This document shows, one piece after another, positions 15,799-24,675 of a stretch of DNA of 64,000 bases. The position numbers and the translations under genes were made by a program. Origin of the DNA: Microvirga sp. Mcv34 (lineage in GTDB: Bacteria; Pseudomonadota; Alphaproteobacteria; Rhizobiales; Beijerinckiaceae); NCBI RefSeq assembly GCF_024519725.1, contig NZ_JALJRK010000002.1, positions 36,938-100,937 on the forward strand. The letters run 5' to 3'. The notes under the pieces are model-generated. The model was not told the origin of the DNA. It ran no database searches and saw only the letters and a program-made list of their open reading frames with translations. How positions within the stretch are numbered: position 1 is the first letter of the stretch; every line of letters starts with the position of its first letter.

Positions 15799-18700
15799 CT
15801 AAAGGGTCATTCGACCGCCCAGCAATCTTTCGTTTCGCTCCTGGCGCGGCTTTATGAGCATCGCATTCCAGCGCTTCACAAGGTCGGGGATTTGTGAAGC
15901 GGCCATCGGCTTCGCGTAAAGATAACCTTGAGCATGGTCGCAGCCCAGCTCACGCAGACGCCGCGCTTGGCCATGTGTTTCCACGCCTTCTGCCGTCACT
16001 TGGAGCTGCAGGCTTCTGCCGAGGCTGATCACGGCCGTGATGATCGCCTCATCGTCGGAATCCTGCTCCAGGTCACGCACGAAGCTGCGGTCGATCTTGA
16101 TGTGATCCACCGGGAACTGCTTCAGATGAGTCAACGAGGCATAGCCGGTACCGAAATCGTCGAGTGCAATCTGGATGCCGCTCTCACGGAACCGAGCAAG
16201 GGCCGAGGAAACGTTGTCGGAGTTTCTCCCCAGAAGAACCGTCTCCGTGACCTCAACCTCGAAAGACGTGGGCGGGACCTTAAGCCAGTCGAGGGTCCTG
16301 AGCATGGTATCGACGAGACTCGATTGACCGAACTCGGCTGGGGATAAATTGAGTGCAATCCGTCCGAACGGAAGATCCTGGTCGAGCCATTGGCGCACAT
16401 CGGCGGCCACCTTCGAGGTCAGAAGCTTGCCGATAGAGACCGCAATCTCATGGTCCTCGAAAACGGCCCCGAAGAAGCCAGGCGTCAGGAGACCCTTCGT
16501 GGGATGGCGCCAGCGCGCCAGCGCCTCGAGACCAACGATCTCGCCCGTCGCGAGGCTGACTTTCGGCTGGTAGAACGGAATGATCTCATCGTTGGCGATG
16601 GCGTCACGCATGCCGCGCCCAAGGGAGACACGCTGCTCAATGATCTGGCGCATCTCAGGCGAGTAGGTCACGACACGGTTCCGCCCTTGCGATTTCGCCT
16701 GGTACATCGCGATATCCGCATCCTTGACCAGTTCCGCCGGCGTCCCGTCATGGTCCGGAAAGGCCGCGATGCCTATGCTCACGCGGCTGACGAGAGACCG
16801 CTTTTGATAAGTGAAGGGCTGGCGCAGCATCTCGGCGATCAGAGTGCCGAGGCGCGTGGCATTCTCGAGCTTCAATGGATCGATGACGAGGACGGCGAAT
16901 TCATCGCCCCCGATCCGTGCTACGGTATCGCAGCTGCGGACCATGGCGGAGAGGCGGCGCGCCGTCTCCTGCAGCAGGGCATCCCCTGCATCATGACCCA
17001 GGGTGTCGTTGATGTCCTTGAAATCATCCAGGTCGATCAGCAGCAAGCTTACGCATGTTCCGTTCTGCTTGGCCGAGGTGAGGGCCGTCTCAAGCCGGCG
17101 TTGGAAGAGGTTGCGGTTGGGAAGGCGTGTCAGCGCATCGTGGTTGGCCGAGCGCCATATTTCCTCCTCGGCCTCCTTCTGCTCGCTGATGTCGAACGTT
17201 ACGCCGACGATCCGATCAGGTGCTGCTCGTTCCGCTCGCGCGCGCAGCCAACGGATCGCCCCGCTTGGCACGATGTACCGGCATTCAACTGAGTCCGAGC
17301 CGCTGATCTGTATCCGCTGCAGAAAGTCCTGCACCTTTTGATGATCGTCAGGATGAAGCCCCGTCATAAAGCTCGTATCGGCACCAGGCTGGATGCCGAG
17401 GAGTGCAAGCGAATTCTCGGACCGTGTCGTGACCCCTGTCTGTGGGTTGAGCTCCCATGCGATCATATGAGCCGCCTTCAACGCAAGTTGAAGGCGCTCT
17501 TCACTCTCGCTTAAGGCCTGCTCGGACTGCTTGCGTTCATGAATATCCAAAGCAATGCCGAACCACTGTTCGACCTTGCCCTGCTCATTCTCGAGAGGTT
17601 CTCCCCTGATGATGAACCAACGGTGCATTCCGTCAGATGCGCGCCGGAGGGGCATTTCCATTTCAAAGGGGCTACCTTCCCTAATGTAGCCCTTCCACCG
17701 TTCCAGGATCTTCTCACGGTACAATGGGTGGATGACCGAACACCATTCCTTGCACCCTGTGTCGGATTTCAATCCCGTGTACTCATACCAGCCATCGCTG
17801 CAGTAGGTGAGCTCACCATCTCCATCGCTAAACCACACGATCTGCGGTGACGAGAAGGAGAATGGCATCGCTTCAACGAGCGTCCGGAGGCGCCTTTCGC
17901 TCTTGCGCAGATTCTGTTCCGTGTTTCGGAATTCCGTTATGTCGCGAGAGATGCAGAGGCACCCCTGAGGTGTTCCGTCCCGTCCCATCATGGAAGTCGC
18001 GATGACATCCCACCATTTCAGTGTCCCTGTTGCCGTCTCGCGGCATGCCTGAAATCGTCCGGTCTCGCCGACCTTAGCCTTCTCGAAAGCCGCAGATGCT
18101 GCCTCCGCGGCAGCGCCGCTCCACAATGACGTCCAGTCGATCCCTTCGATCGAGGCGAATTCCGCCGCCTCCATCGTATGCAGCCCGCCCTGGCTCATGA
18201 AGCGGAGACGTCCATTCAGGTCGAATAACTTGATCCAATCGTTCGAGCTCGCCAGCAGGCGTCGCGTGAATTCTTCGCCGTCCGCCGCCACCCTTGTCGC
18301 GAGCCTGAGCTCCAGTTGAGACATGACCATCCCGGCCAGGGCCGTCAAAGCCTCTTCCTGACGCTTGCTCAAGCCGCAAGGGCGTGGCTCGTGATCGAGC
18401 ACGCACAGCATTCCGAGCGGTAGCCCCTCCTTCGTTCTCAGAGGGGTTCCAGCATAGAACGATGGCATGGTCTTGCCATCGTCGGCGGGCCTTCCGCCAA
18501 ACCGGGGATCGACCGCAGTATCGGGAACGATGAACACACCCGACTGATGGATTGCACGGTTGCAGATGGAGAACTCGCGGGGCGTCTCTGCAATTTCAAA
18601 TCCGATCCGGGATTTGAACCACTGCCTGCGCTCATCAAGGAAGGAAATGAATGCGAATGGCGTGTCGCAAACCTGTGCCGCCAGTCTGGAAATATTATCG

Positions 18701-18807
18701 AACTCGACTTCGGGTGACGTATCCAGAATCTCGTATTTCTGGAGCGCAGCAAGACGGTCGACCTCCTCCCAGAGAGGAAGATTGCTGGGACCAGGACGTT
18801 CCATCAT
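15799..18807 (-). CDS. GAF-PAS-GGDEF-EAL cyclic-di-GMP enzyme
   Basis: About 1002 residues. Order: GAF (about 20-165), PAS-like segments (about 180-300, 310-425 and 430-545), GGDEF (about 550-715), EAL (about 725-985). The GGDEF motif is intact (633-637) with the inhibitory RxxD site RSCD at 624-627. The EAL motif is at 761-763, and DDFGTG at 883-888 is intact, so both cyclase and phosphodiesterase activity are possible. There are no membrane segments; it should be a cytosolic sensor. The frame is open to 19008, but I prefer the ATG at 18807 because the conserved GAF lead (EEVDRLAALQKYEILDTSPE) follows at once; no clear ribosome site decides this. Monocistronic; it may tune the adjacent motility genes. 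Confidence 0.86.
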   Translation of the reverse strand: MMERPGPSNLPLWEEVDRLAALQKYEILDTSPEVEFDNISRLAAQVCDTPFAFISFLDERRQWFKSRIGFEIAETPREFSICNRAIHQSGVFIVPDTAVDPRFGGRPADDGKTMPSFYAGTPLRTKEGLPLGMLCVLDHEPRPCGLSKRQEEALTALAGMVMSQLELRLATRVAADGEEFTRRLLASSNDWIKLFDLNGRLRFMSQGGLHTMEAAEFASIEGIDWTSLWSGAAAEAASAAFEKAKVGETGRFQACRETATGTLKWWDVIATSMMGRDGTPQGCLCISRDITEFRNTEQNLRKSERRLRTLVEAMPFSFSSPQIVWFSDGDGELTYCSDGWYEYTGLKSDTGCKEWCSVIHPLYREKILERWKGYIREGSPFEMEMPLRRASDGMHRWFIIRGEPLENEQGKVEQWFGIALDIHERKQSEQALSESEERLQLALKAAHMIAWELNPQTGVTTRSENSLALLGIQPGADTSFMTGLHPDDHQKVQDFLQRIQISGSDSVECRYIVPSGAIRWLRARAERAAPDRIVGVTFDISEQKEAEEEIWRSANHDALTRLPNRNLFQRRLETALTSAKQNGTCVSLLLIDLDDFKDINDTLGHDAGDALLQETARRLSAMVRSCDTVARIGGDEFAVLVIDPLKLENATRLGTLIAEMLRQPFTYQKRSLVSRVSIGIAAFPDHDGTPAELVKDADIAMYQAKSQGRNRVVTYSPEMRQIIEQRVSLGRGMRDAIANDEIIPFYQPKVSLATGEIVGLEALARWRHPTKGLLTPGFFGAVFEDHEIAVSIGKLLTSKVAADVRQWLDQDLPFGRIALNLSPAEFGQSSLVDTMLRTLDWLKVPPTSFEVEVTETVLLGRNSDNVSSALARFRESGIQIALDDFGTGYASLTHLKQFPVDHIKIDRSFVRDLEQDSDDEAIITAVISLGRSLQLQVTAEGVETHGQARRLRELGCDHAQGYLYAKPMAASQIPDLVKRWNAMLIKPRQERNERLLGGRMTL

Positions 18808-19358
18808 TCGAAATCTGTCCGCTCGGAGGCGCCTGAGTTGTTCGGGGCATGTCGGAATCTCACCGACGCAACGGAACAGCATCATGCATCGAGGTTCACT
18901 CGATCCGTTGTTCGAAGAGTATCCGGGCTCAAAACCGGTAAAATGGCGGAGCGTCATGCCGCCCATGAAACGGGCGCGCCATAGTGCTGATCGACCTATT
19001 GTTCGCAATCATCTGAACGGCAGTCGGCTCAAGGCATAGCTTCGTCATCGGACAGGGGTCAAGAAGCAGACGGGTTCCTCAAGATTTACGGTTAACAGTC
19101 TCTTTTCAGGGGGATTATAGGCACTCGGAGAACGCGTCCTCCCGCTGCGGTCGTTCCATGAGGAGTTAGCAAGCCGCCTTCCTATGGCAGGCATGCCTCG
19201 CACAATCTTCATGCGGCACAACGCCGTAATCGGGTGGTCGGCTCCACTTGCACGATTCGAAGACCCGATGACGTTCGTTGCACGCTTTAAACCTGACGAG
19301 CGTTCGCGAGCCGACGCCAGCTGCTGCGATCGTTGGTTCGGTAGCGAATAGGTGGTTC

Positions 19359-19693
19359 TACGTACAACGAAATTACGGAAATTACGTAGTATTAAAGTTA
19401 CAAAAGCAGCCTCTGACTGAACGCCATTGTAACTACGAAACGTAAATTGCTGAAAAAGACCTGTCTTATCAGTTCGTTGTCCCGATAAGGGATGGCGTCA
19501 TCCTATGATTCTGCGACGGAGGGCGGGTTCAAGGACTGCTTAAGGTTGGTTAAGGAGCATTAACCATAACCAAGCGGTCGCTCCCATTATTTACGTATTG
19601 TCCGTGCAGCGGCTAAATTATAGTTTCTGGACGTGGCCGCAAGACACGAACGAGTTGAGTAAAAAAATCAAAGCGGCATGTAAAATATACGTA
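19359..19693. repeat. Cluster of TACGTA palindromes before ftcR
   Basis: TACGTA occurs at 19359-19364, 19383-19388, 19592-19597 and 19688-19693, with related pieces TTACG at 19373 and ACGTAA at 19440. The last copy is 36 nt before the ftcR start. In a GC-rich genome four exact copies in 335 nt is unlikely by chance. They may be binding sites for FtcR itself or for another regulator. Confidence 0.55.
19547..19566. promoter_or_regulatory. TTAA-rich inverted repeat before ftcR
   Basis: TGGTTAA and TTAACCA face each other around a 6-nt centre (19547-19566), with another TTAA 6 nt to the left (19540-19543). The spacing resembles, but does not match, the CtrA box TTAA-N7-TTAA (here N6 twice). A regulator site is likely; the factor is unknown. 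Confidence 0.4.
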
Positions 19694-19728
19694 AAACGCT
19701 CTTAATTATTAAGGCGGGGCAGAATAAC

Positions 19729-20415
19729 ATGTATATCGTCGTCGATGACCGGCAGATGGTTACGTCCGGATATGTTGCGAGCTTTAAGCGTGAAGGCATA
19801 TCCTCCCTTGGCTTATATGCAGATGAATTTACCGATTGGCTGGAATCTGCGTCCGATGCAGATCTCGAGGCTGTTCAAGGCTTCGTCCTAGGCACCTTCG
19901 AAGAGCGGGTTCATTCCGCTGAGAGCATTCGCCGTTATTCCAAGGCTCCCATCATCGCTTTGAGCGATGTGCGCTCCCTCGAAGAGACGCTCGAACTCTT
20001 CACGGCGAAGTTCGACGACGTCGTTCGTAAGCCCGTCCACGTCCGGGAAATCCTGGCCCGCTCGGAGGCCATCTGGAGGCGGGTCAATGCGAGCGCCGGT
20101 AAGAAGACACAGAGCGACACCGACCGCCTGAAGGTCTTCTTCGATGGCCGCGATCCGGAAATCGACGGGCTGCCCCTGTCGCTCCCCCGTCGCGAGCGGC
20201 ACATCCTCGAATATCTCGTTCGCAAGAGAGGGCATCGTCTGACCAAGAAGCAGATTTTCGATGCGGTTTATGGAATCTACAGCGACGATGTAGAAGACAG
20301 CGTCGTCGAAGGGCATATCAGCAAGCTCCGCAAGAAGCTCCGGCAGCGTCTCGGCTATGATCCCATCGACGCCAAGCGGTACATCGGATACTCCTATGTG
20401 GGCGCGGCATCCTGA
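19729..20415 (+). CDS. ftcR: Flagellar transcriptional regulator FtcR/Rem
   Basis: A 228-residue OmpR-type orphan regulator of the kind called FtcR in Brucella and Rem in Sinorhizobium, a master activator of flagellar genes. Residues 1-115 are an atypical receiver (MYIVVDDRQMVTSGY at the start); residues about 125-225 are a winged-helix DNA-binding domain (LPRRERHILEYLVRKRG, VEGHISKLRKKLRQRLGYDPI, YIGYSYVG). In the receiver, the strand where the phospho-Asp belongs reads GFVLGTFEE, with no Asp, so control by phosphorylation is doubtful. The ATG at 19729 follows AAGGCGGGG. It stands alone between its long leader and a terminator, next to the chemotaxis genes, and probably drives the flagellar units to the right. 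Confidence 0.9.
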   Translation: MYIVVDDRQMVTSGYVASFKREGISSLGLYADEFTDWLESASDADLEAVQGFVLGTFEERVHSAESIRRYSKAPIIALSDVRSLEETLELFTAKFDDVVRKPVHVREILARSEAIWRRVNASAGKKTQSDTDRLKVFFDGRDPEIDGLPLSLPRRERHILEYLVRKRGHRLTKKQIFDAVYGIYSDDVEDSVVEGHISKLRKKLRQRLGYDPIDAKRYIGYSYVGAAS

Positions 20416-20970
20416 ACAGGGTTCCCGGTTCCTCGCCGCATACGATGCGAGCCTCAAGGTCTAAGACAAGCATCGAAACCTGTCTGCGGTCACCGCGAAG
20501 GGGCTCCCTTCACGGTGACCGTTTGCTTTTCGCGTCACAAATAAATCCTATTCCTCTTCAACGCGTTAACTTTATTGCAGGGATCGGAGCCTTATTCTTC
20601 CTCAACGTCATGATCGAAGCTGTCAGGATGGGGTAAACACTGCGGAGCAATGCTCGCGGCCAAAAGCGCCGAATGAGCAGTTCTGGGTCGGCCTCATCGA
20701 TAGAATCAGCAAAGAGTCTGACGCAGTGAAAAGCGTATCGGGGCGGGGCATGACAAGAAGAACAATGCCGATCTCAATCCAGAAGCGACCGTGTTCGGAC
20801 GGGATGCTTTTGGGCGGCTGAGTGCGGAACACGGAAACTCCCCCGCATTCCCAAGCGTGGACATGACGTTCAGCGCTTTGTTGCCGGCGTGAAGGCCGCG
20901 CGATTTTCCATCTGATACGGCTTGATGATCAATGCTGATCAGTTCGCGTAGTAAGAGTTGAGACACGGCA
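20416..20970. other. Intergenic region ftcR-cheA
   Basis: About 555 nt. The first 115 nt contain the ftcR terminator. The rest holds only short open frames with no ribosome site or family motif. The cheA promoter should lie here; I see no match to the flagellar 14-nt element, EcfG or a clear sigma-70 promoter. Confidence 0.65.
20488..20530 (+). terminator. Rho-independent terminator after ftcR
   Basis: GGTCACCG...CGGTGACC forms a stem of about 14 bp with two mismatches (20488-20520), followed by GTTTGCTTTT. It lies about 70 nt past the ftcR stop. Confidence 0.8.
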
Positions 20971-23748
20971 ATGGACGACCTTCTTCTTGAGTTTCTCACC
21001 GAGACCAACGAGCATCTCGAGACGGTCGATGTGGAGATGGTCCGCTTCGAGCAGGACCCCAATAACGAAGCGATTCTCAGCAACATTTTCCGCCTGGTTC
21101 ATACGATCAAGGGAACTTGCGGCTTCCTCGGTCTGCCCCGCCTTGAGGCGCTTGCGCACGCGGCCGAGACCTTGATGGGCAAGTTCCGCGATGGGATGCC
21201 GGTGACGACTCCTGCTGTTTCGCTGATCCTCGCGACTCTCGACCGGATCAAGGAAATCCTGGGAGAATTGGAGCGCCAGGGCGCAGAGCCGGAAGGCTCG
21301 GACAGCGACCTCATCGAGCAACTGGAAAGAATGGCCTTGCAGGAGGCACCCGTTTCTGAGCCGACTGCGCCGCAAACGGGCGGTCAACTGGTCTATCAGG
21401 TCCTTGAGCGGGAGCTGCGCCCGGGAGAGGTTTCGCTCGACGAGCTCGAGAGGGCCTTTCAGGAGGCGCCCGGCCCCGAGAAGGTTTCGACCACCGGTAC
21501 CTTGGCGTATCAGGTGCTGGAACGCTCCCTGAAGCCAGGCGAAGTGTCTCTCGATGAACTTGAGCGTGCCTTCCGTGAGGCGCCGGGCCCAGCTCCGCTC
21601 GTCTTCGAGAAGCCGGCTGCGCCTCCTGCCAAGGCGGACGCATCGCCTCCGCAAGCTGCCAAGAAGAATACCGACGCCTCGGACGCGAGCGAGAGCGGCG
21701 AAGGAATGGCCGGGAAGGTCCAAACCATCCGCGTCAATGTCGACACGCTCGAGCACCTGATGACCATGGTGTCGGAGCTTGTGCTGACCCGCAATCAGCT
21801 GCTCGAAATTGCCCGGAGAAGTTCCGAGGATCACGGTTACAAGGTGCCCCTGCAACGCCTCTCGCAAGTTACGGCTGAGCTGCAGGATGGCGTCATGAAG
21901 ACCCGCATGCAGCCCATCGGTAATGCGTGGCAGAAGCTTCCGCGTGTCGTTCGCGACCTCTCCAACGAGCTTTCGAAGAAGATCGAGCTTGTGATGCAGG
22001 GAGCCGATACAGAACTCGACCGGCAAGTGCTGGAGGTCATCAAGGATCCCCTGACGCACATGGTCCGCAACTCCGCCGATCACGGCATCGAGGGCCCTGC
22101 GGACCGGAAAGCGGCCGGAAAGCCCGAGAAGGGCACAATCCGCCTCAATGCCTATCATGAGGGCGGCTCGATCACGATCGAGATCGCCGATGACGGCAAA
22201 GGGCTCAACTTCGCGGCCATTCGCAAGAAGGCTGTCGAAAGAGGCATCGCGAGCGATTCCGAAGTGGAGCGGATGAGCGACGCCCAGGTGGCCAAGTTCA
22301 TCTTCCATCCGGGCTTCTCCACCGCCGCGAAGGTCACGTCGGTGTCGGGGCGCGGCGTCGGCATGGATGTCGTGAAGACGAATATCGAACTGATCGGCGG
22401 CACCGTTGATATTCGTTCCGAGCAGGGACGAGGAACGACGTTCACGATCAAGATTCCGCTGACCCTGGCCATCGTCGCGGCACTCATCGTAGCCTCCAAG
22501 GACCAGCGCTTCGCCATTCCGCAGGTCGCCGTGTCCGAACTCGTCCGGGTCTCCCCCGCCTCGGAGCATTCCATCGAGCGGATCAACGGCACACCCATCC
22601 TCCGCCTGCGCGACCGGCTGCTGCCGATCGTCCCGCTTTCGAAAGTCATGGGCCTCTCGACGGACGAAGAGGCGAACCATGGATTCGTGGTGGTGACGCA
22701 GGTGGCTCATCAGCGCTTCGGCATTCTGGTGGACGGCGTCTTCCATACCGAGGAAATCGTCGTCAAGCCGATGTCGTCCAAACTGAGACACATTCAGCTC
22801 TTCTCCGGCAACACCATCCTCGGCGATGGTGCCGTGGTGCTCATCATCGATCCCAACGGACTCGCCCGGATGGTCGGCTCCGGCGCCGATACCAACGAGT
22901 TCCAAACCGATGCCGGCCTCGAACAGACGGTTGCGGCCGCGGAGGAGTTGACGAGCCTTCTCGTCTTCCGTGGTGGAGGCGAGAGCCTCAAGGCCGTGCC
23001 CCTGTCACTGGTGACGCGCCTTGAGGAAGTCGACGCGTCCACGATCGAGTGGTCGAGCGGGCGCCCGGTTATTCAGTATCGCGGACGCCTGATGCCGCTG
23101 GTGTCCTGCGATGAGGAGCTCGCCATCAAACGGCAGGGCATGCAATCCTTGCTGGTGTTCTCCGACGGCGAAGTCTCCATGGGTCTGGCCGTCGCCGAAA
23201 TCGTGGACATCGTCGAGGACAAGCTCGATGTGGAACTGCTCGCGGAGCGCTCGGATCTGGTCGGGTCCGCAGTCGTCCGCGGTCGCACCACGGAAATCGT
23301 CAACATCGCCCATTACCTCCCCATGGTGCTCGAGACATGGTCCCGCAAGGACCGGCGGAACGGCCCGGACAGGTCCCTTCTCCTGGTCGACAGTTCGACC
23401 TTCTTCCGTGACATGCTCGTCCCGGTCCTCAAGGCTTCTGGCTATCGTGTTCATACGGCCTCGACGGCCCAGGAGGCCGTTCGCCTGCTGTCTAACGGAT
23501 TGCAGATCGACGTGGTCGTGACGGATCTCGAACTCACCGGGCATTCGGGCTTCGCGCTCGTCGCGTCCCTGAGGGCGGACCCGCATCACAGCGCGACGCC
23601 CGTCATCGGCATGACGGTCAAGCCCGACCCGCAGCAGATCGCCCTGGCGCGGAAACTGCGCATTTCAGAAATCGTTTCGAAGATCGACCGACGTGGGCTG
23701 CTTGCCGCGCTGGCCGAACTCAACGCGTCGCTTGAAGAGGCTGCATGA
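20971..23748 (+). CDS. cheA: Chemotaxis histidine kinase CheA, hybrid with C-terminal receiver
   Basis: 925 residues. Order: HPt domain with phospho-His at 44 (LVHTIKGTCGFLGL), a linker with two copies of a 30-residue unit (140-169 and 178-207), dimerisation helices (about 250-315), ATPase domain with N-box HMVRNSADHG (363-372) and GRGVGMDVVKTN, a CheW-like domain (about 480-620), a second CheW-like region (about 640-780), and a receiver (about 790-910) with an Asp in VVTDLEL. It couples receptor state to phosphorylation of CheY and CheB. The fused receiver may act as a phosphate sink. It heads cheA-cheW-cheY-cheZ and overlaps cheW by 4 nt. Confidence 0.94.
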   Translation: MDDLLLEFLTETNEHLETVDVEMVRFEQDPNNEAILSNIFRLVHTIKGTCGFLGLPRLEALAHAAETLMGKFRDGMPVTTPAVSLILATLDRIKEILGELERQGAEPEGSDSDLIEQLERMALQEAPVSEPTAPQTGGQLVYQVLERELRPGEVSLDELERAFQEAPGPEKVSTTGTLAYQVLERSLKPGEVSLDELERAFREAPGPAPLVFEKPAAPPAKADASPPQAAKKNTDASDASESGEGMAGKVQTIRVNVDTLEHLMTMVSELVLTRNQLLEIARRSSEDHGYKVPLQRLSQVTAELQDGVMKTRMQPIGNAWQKLPRVVRDLSNELSKKIELVMQGADTELDRQVLEVIKDPLTHMVRNSADHGIEGPADRKAAGKPEKGTIRLNAYHEGGSITIEIADDGKGLNFAAIRKKAVERGIASDSEVERMSDAQVAKFIFHPGFSTAAKVTSVSGRGVGMDVVKTNIELIGGTVDIRSEQGRGTTFTIKIPLTLAIVAALIVASKDQRFAIPQVAVSELVRVSPASEHSIERINGTPILRLRDRLLPIVPLSKVMGLSTDEEANHGFVVVTQVAHQRFGILVDGVFHTEEIVVKPMSSKLRHIQLFSGNTILGDGAVVLIIDPNGLARMVGSGADTNEFQTDAGLEQTVAAAEELTSLLVFRGGGESLKAVPLSLVTRLEEVDASTIEWSSGRPVIQYRGRLMPLVSCDEELAIKRQGMQSLLVFSDGEVSMGLAVAEIVDIVEDKLDVELLAERSDLVGSAVVRGRTTEIVNIAHYLPMVLETWSRKDRRNGPDRSLLLVDSSTFFRDMLVPVLKASGYRVHTASTAQEAVRLLSNGLQIDVVVTDLELTGHSGFALVASLRADPHHSATPVIGMTVKPDPQQIALARKLRISEIVSKIDRRGLLAALAELNASLEEAA
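21388..21591 (+). repeat. Tandem repeat in the CheA linker
   Basis: Two copies of a unit of about 30 residues (LxYQVLERxLxPGEVSLDEL core) at 21388-21477 and 21502-21591, with a period of 38 codons. DNA identity is well below protein identity, so the duplication is old and the protein sequence is under selection. The position corresponds to the P2 region, where CheY or CheB docks in other CheAs. Confidence 0.85.
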
Positions 23749-24239
23749 CCATGAAACCCATCGAACCGATCACATCCTCTGCGGTTAAGGGGGCCTCCAA
23801 GCAGATGGAGTTCGTAACGGTCACGGTTGCGGGGCAACTGCTCGGCCTGCCGATAAGCAAGGTTCACGATGTTTTCGTCGTCAGCGAAATGACCACTGTT
23901 CCGCTGGCACCTGGAGAGATTGCGGGTCTCCTGAACCTGCGCGGCCGGGTTGTCACCGCCGTGTCGCTGCGTCGGCGTCTAGGCCTCGGCGATTCGGGCG
24001 TCACGGAGCGCCGGATGGCCGTGGGGCTGGAGAACCATGGCGAGGCTTACGGCCTGCTCGTGGATGAGGTCGGAGAAGTCCTCAAACTTGACCCGGATGA
24101 GATGCAGCCCAATCCGGTTCACATGGACCGGGGTTGGGTCGGTCTCTCGCAGGGGGTGCATCAGCTGCACGATAAGCTGCTGATCGTCCTGGACGTGGAT
24201 GCAGTTCTGGCCTTCGAGACCGAACGGGAAGCTGCGTAA
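23745..24239 (+). CDS. cheW: Chemotaxis coupling protein CheW
   Basis: A 164-residue CheW-domain protein. FVTVTVAGQLLGLPISKVHDVF, the LNLRGRVVTAVSLRRRLGL block and the C-terminal LLIVLDVDAVL are typical. It links chemoreceptors to CheA. The first 20 residues before the domain are unconserved-looking. The ATG at 23745 overlaps the cheA stop by 4 nt; a second ATG at 23751 is possible. There is a short gap to cheY. No chemoreceptor gene is in the window. Confidence 0.93.
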   Translation: MTMKPIEPITSSAVKGASKQMEFVTVTVAGQLLGLPISKVHDVFVVSEMTTVPLAPGEIAGLLNLRGRVVTAVSLRRRLGLGDSGVTERRMAVGLENHGEAYGLLVDEVGEVLKLDPDEMQPNPVHMDRGWVGLSQGVHQLHDKLLIVLDVDAVLAFETEREAA

Positions 24240-24288
24240 GCCATTCGATAGACAAGCCCGCTCCAGGGCCCTCTAAGGATCTGATACC

Positions 24289-24672
24289 GTGAGCCTTGAC
24301 CTTTCCACACCTGTTCTCGTCGTCGATGATTATCAGACGATGGTCCGAATTCTTCGCAATCTCCTCAAGCAGATCGGCTTCAACGACGTTGACGATGCCT
24401 CCGATGGGCAGGCGGCCTTGGAGAAGCTGCGGGCCAGGAAGTATGGCCTCGTGATCTCCGATTGGAACATGGCGCCCATGACAGGCTACGAGTTGCTGCA
24501 GCAAGTGCGTTCCGATGCCGAGTTGAGCACCTTGCCGTTCATCATGGTGACGGCCGAAGCGAAGACCGAGAATGTCGTTGCAGCCAAGAAGGCCGGCGTC
24601 AACAACTACATCGTCAAGCCGTTCAATGCCGAGACGCTGCGGACGAAGATCAGCGCTGTCTTCAACGGGTAA
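24289..24672 (+). CDS. cheY: Chemotaxis response regulator CheY
   Basis: A 127-residue single receiver domain: acidic pair in VLVVDDYQTMVR, phospho-Asp at 58 in VISDWNMAPMTG, Thr in MVTAEA and Lys at 110 in YIVKPF. It is the messenger from CheA to the flagellar switch FliM/FliN. The start is GTG at 24289 with AAGGAT at about 9 nt. It is directly followed by cheZ, which fits a CheY that is dephosphorylated by CheZ. A second CheY is encoded at 63299; the two differ and may bind different partners. Confidence 0.93.
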   Translation: MSLDLSTPVLVVDDYQTMVRILRNLLKQIGFNDVDDASDGQAALEKLRARKYGLVISDWNMAPMTGYELLQQVRSDAELSTLPFIMVTAEAKTENVVAAKKAGVNNYIVKPFNAETLRTKISAVFNG

Positions 24673-24675
24673 GTG

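Larger units (their letters stand above)
18808..19728. other. Long intergenic region upstream of ftcR
   Basis: About 920 nt without a convincing gene (200 fewer if the GGDEF-EAL protein starts at 19008). From about 19330 on it is much more AT-rich than the surroundings. It carries four TACGTA palindromes, related half-sites, and a TTAA-rich inverted repeat, all listed separately. This is the control region of ftcR, and perhaps of the GGDEF-EAL gene. Confidence 0.7.

Noticed and set aside
19131..19157. GGAAC-N18-CGTT on the minus strand before the GGDEF-EAL gene
   Set aside because: The spacer is 18 nt, outside the usual 16-17, and the leader would be over 300 nt. Kept only as a weak possibility.
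19540..19566. TTAA boxes as CtrA sites before ftcR
   Set aside because: The boxes are spaced by 6 nt rather than the 7 of the CtrA consensus; I list the repeat but not the factor.
20445..20636. Small open frame (63 codons) after ftcR
   Set aside because: It overlaps the ftcR terminator hairpin, lacks a ribosome site and shows no recognisable sequence.
20929..22905. Long open frame (658 codons) on the minus strand opposite cheA
   Set aside because: It mirrors the codons of cheA, has no family motif, and cheA on the plus strand is beyond doubt. Such frames are common in GC-rich coding DNA.
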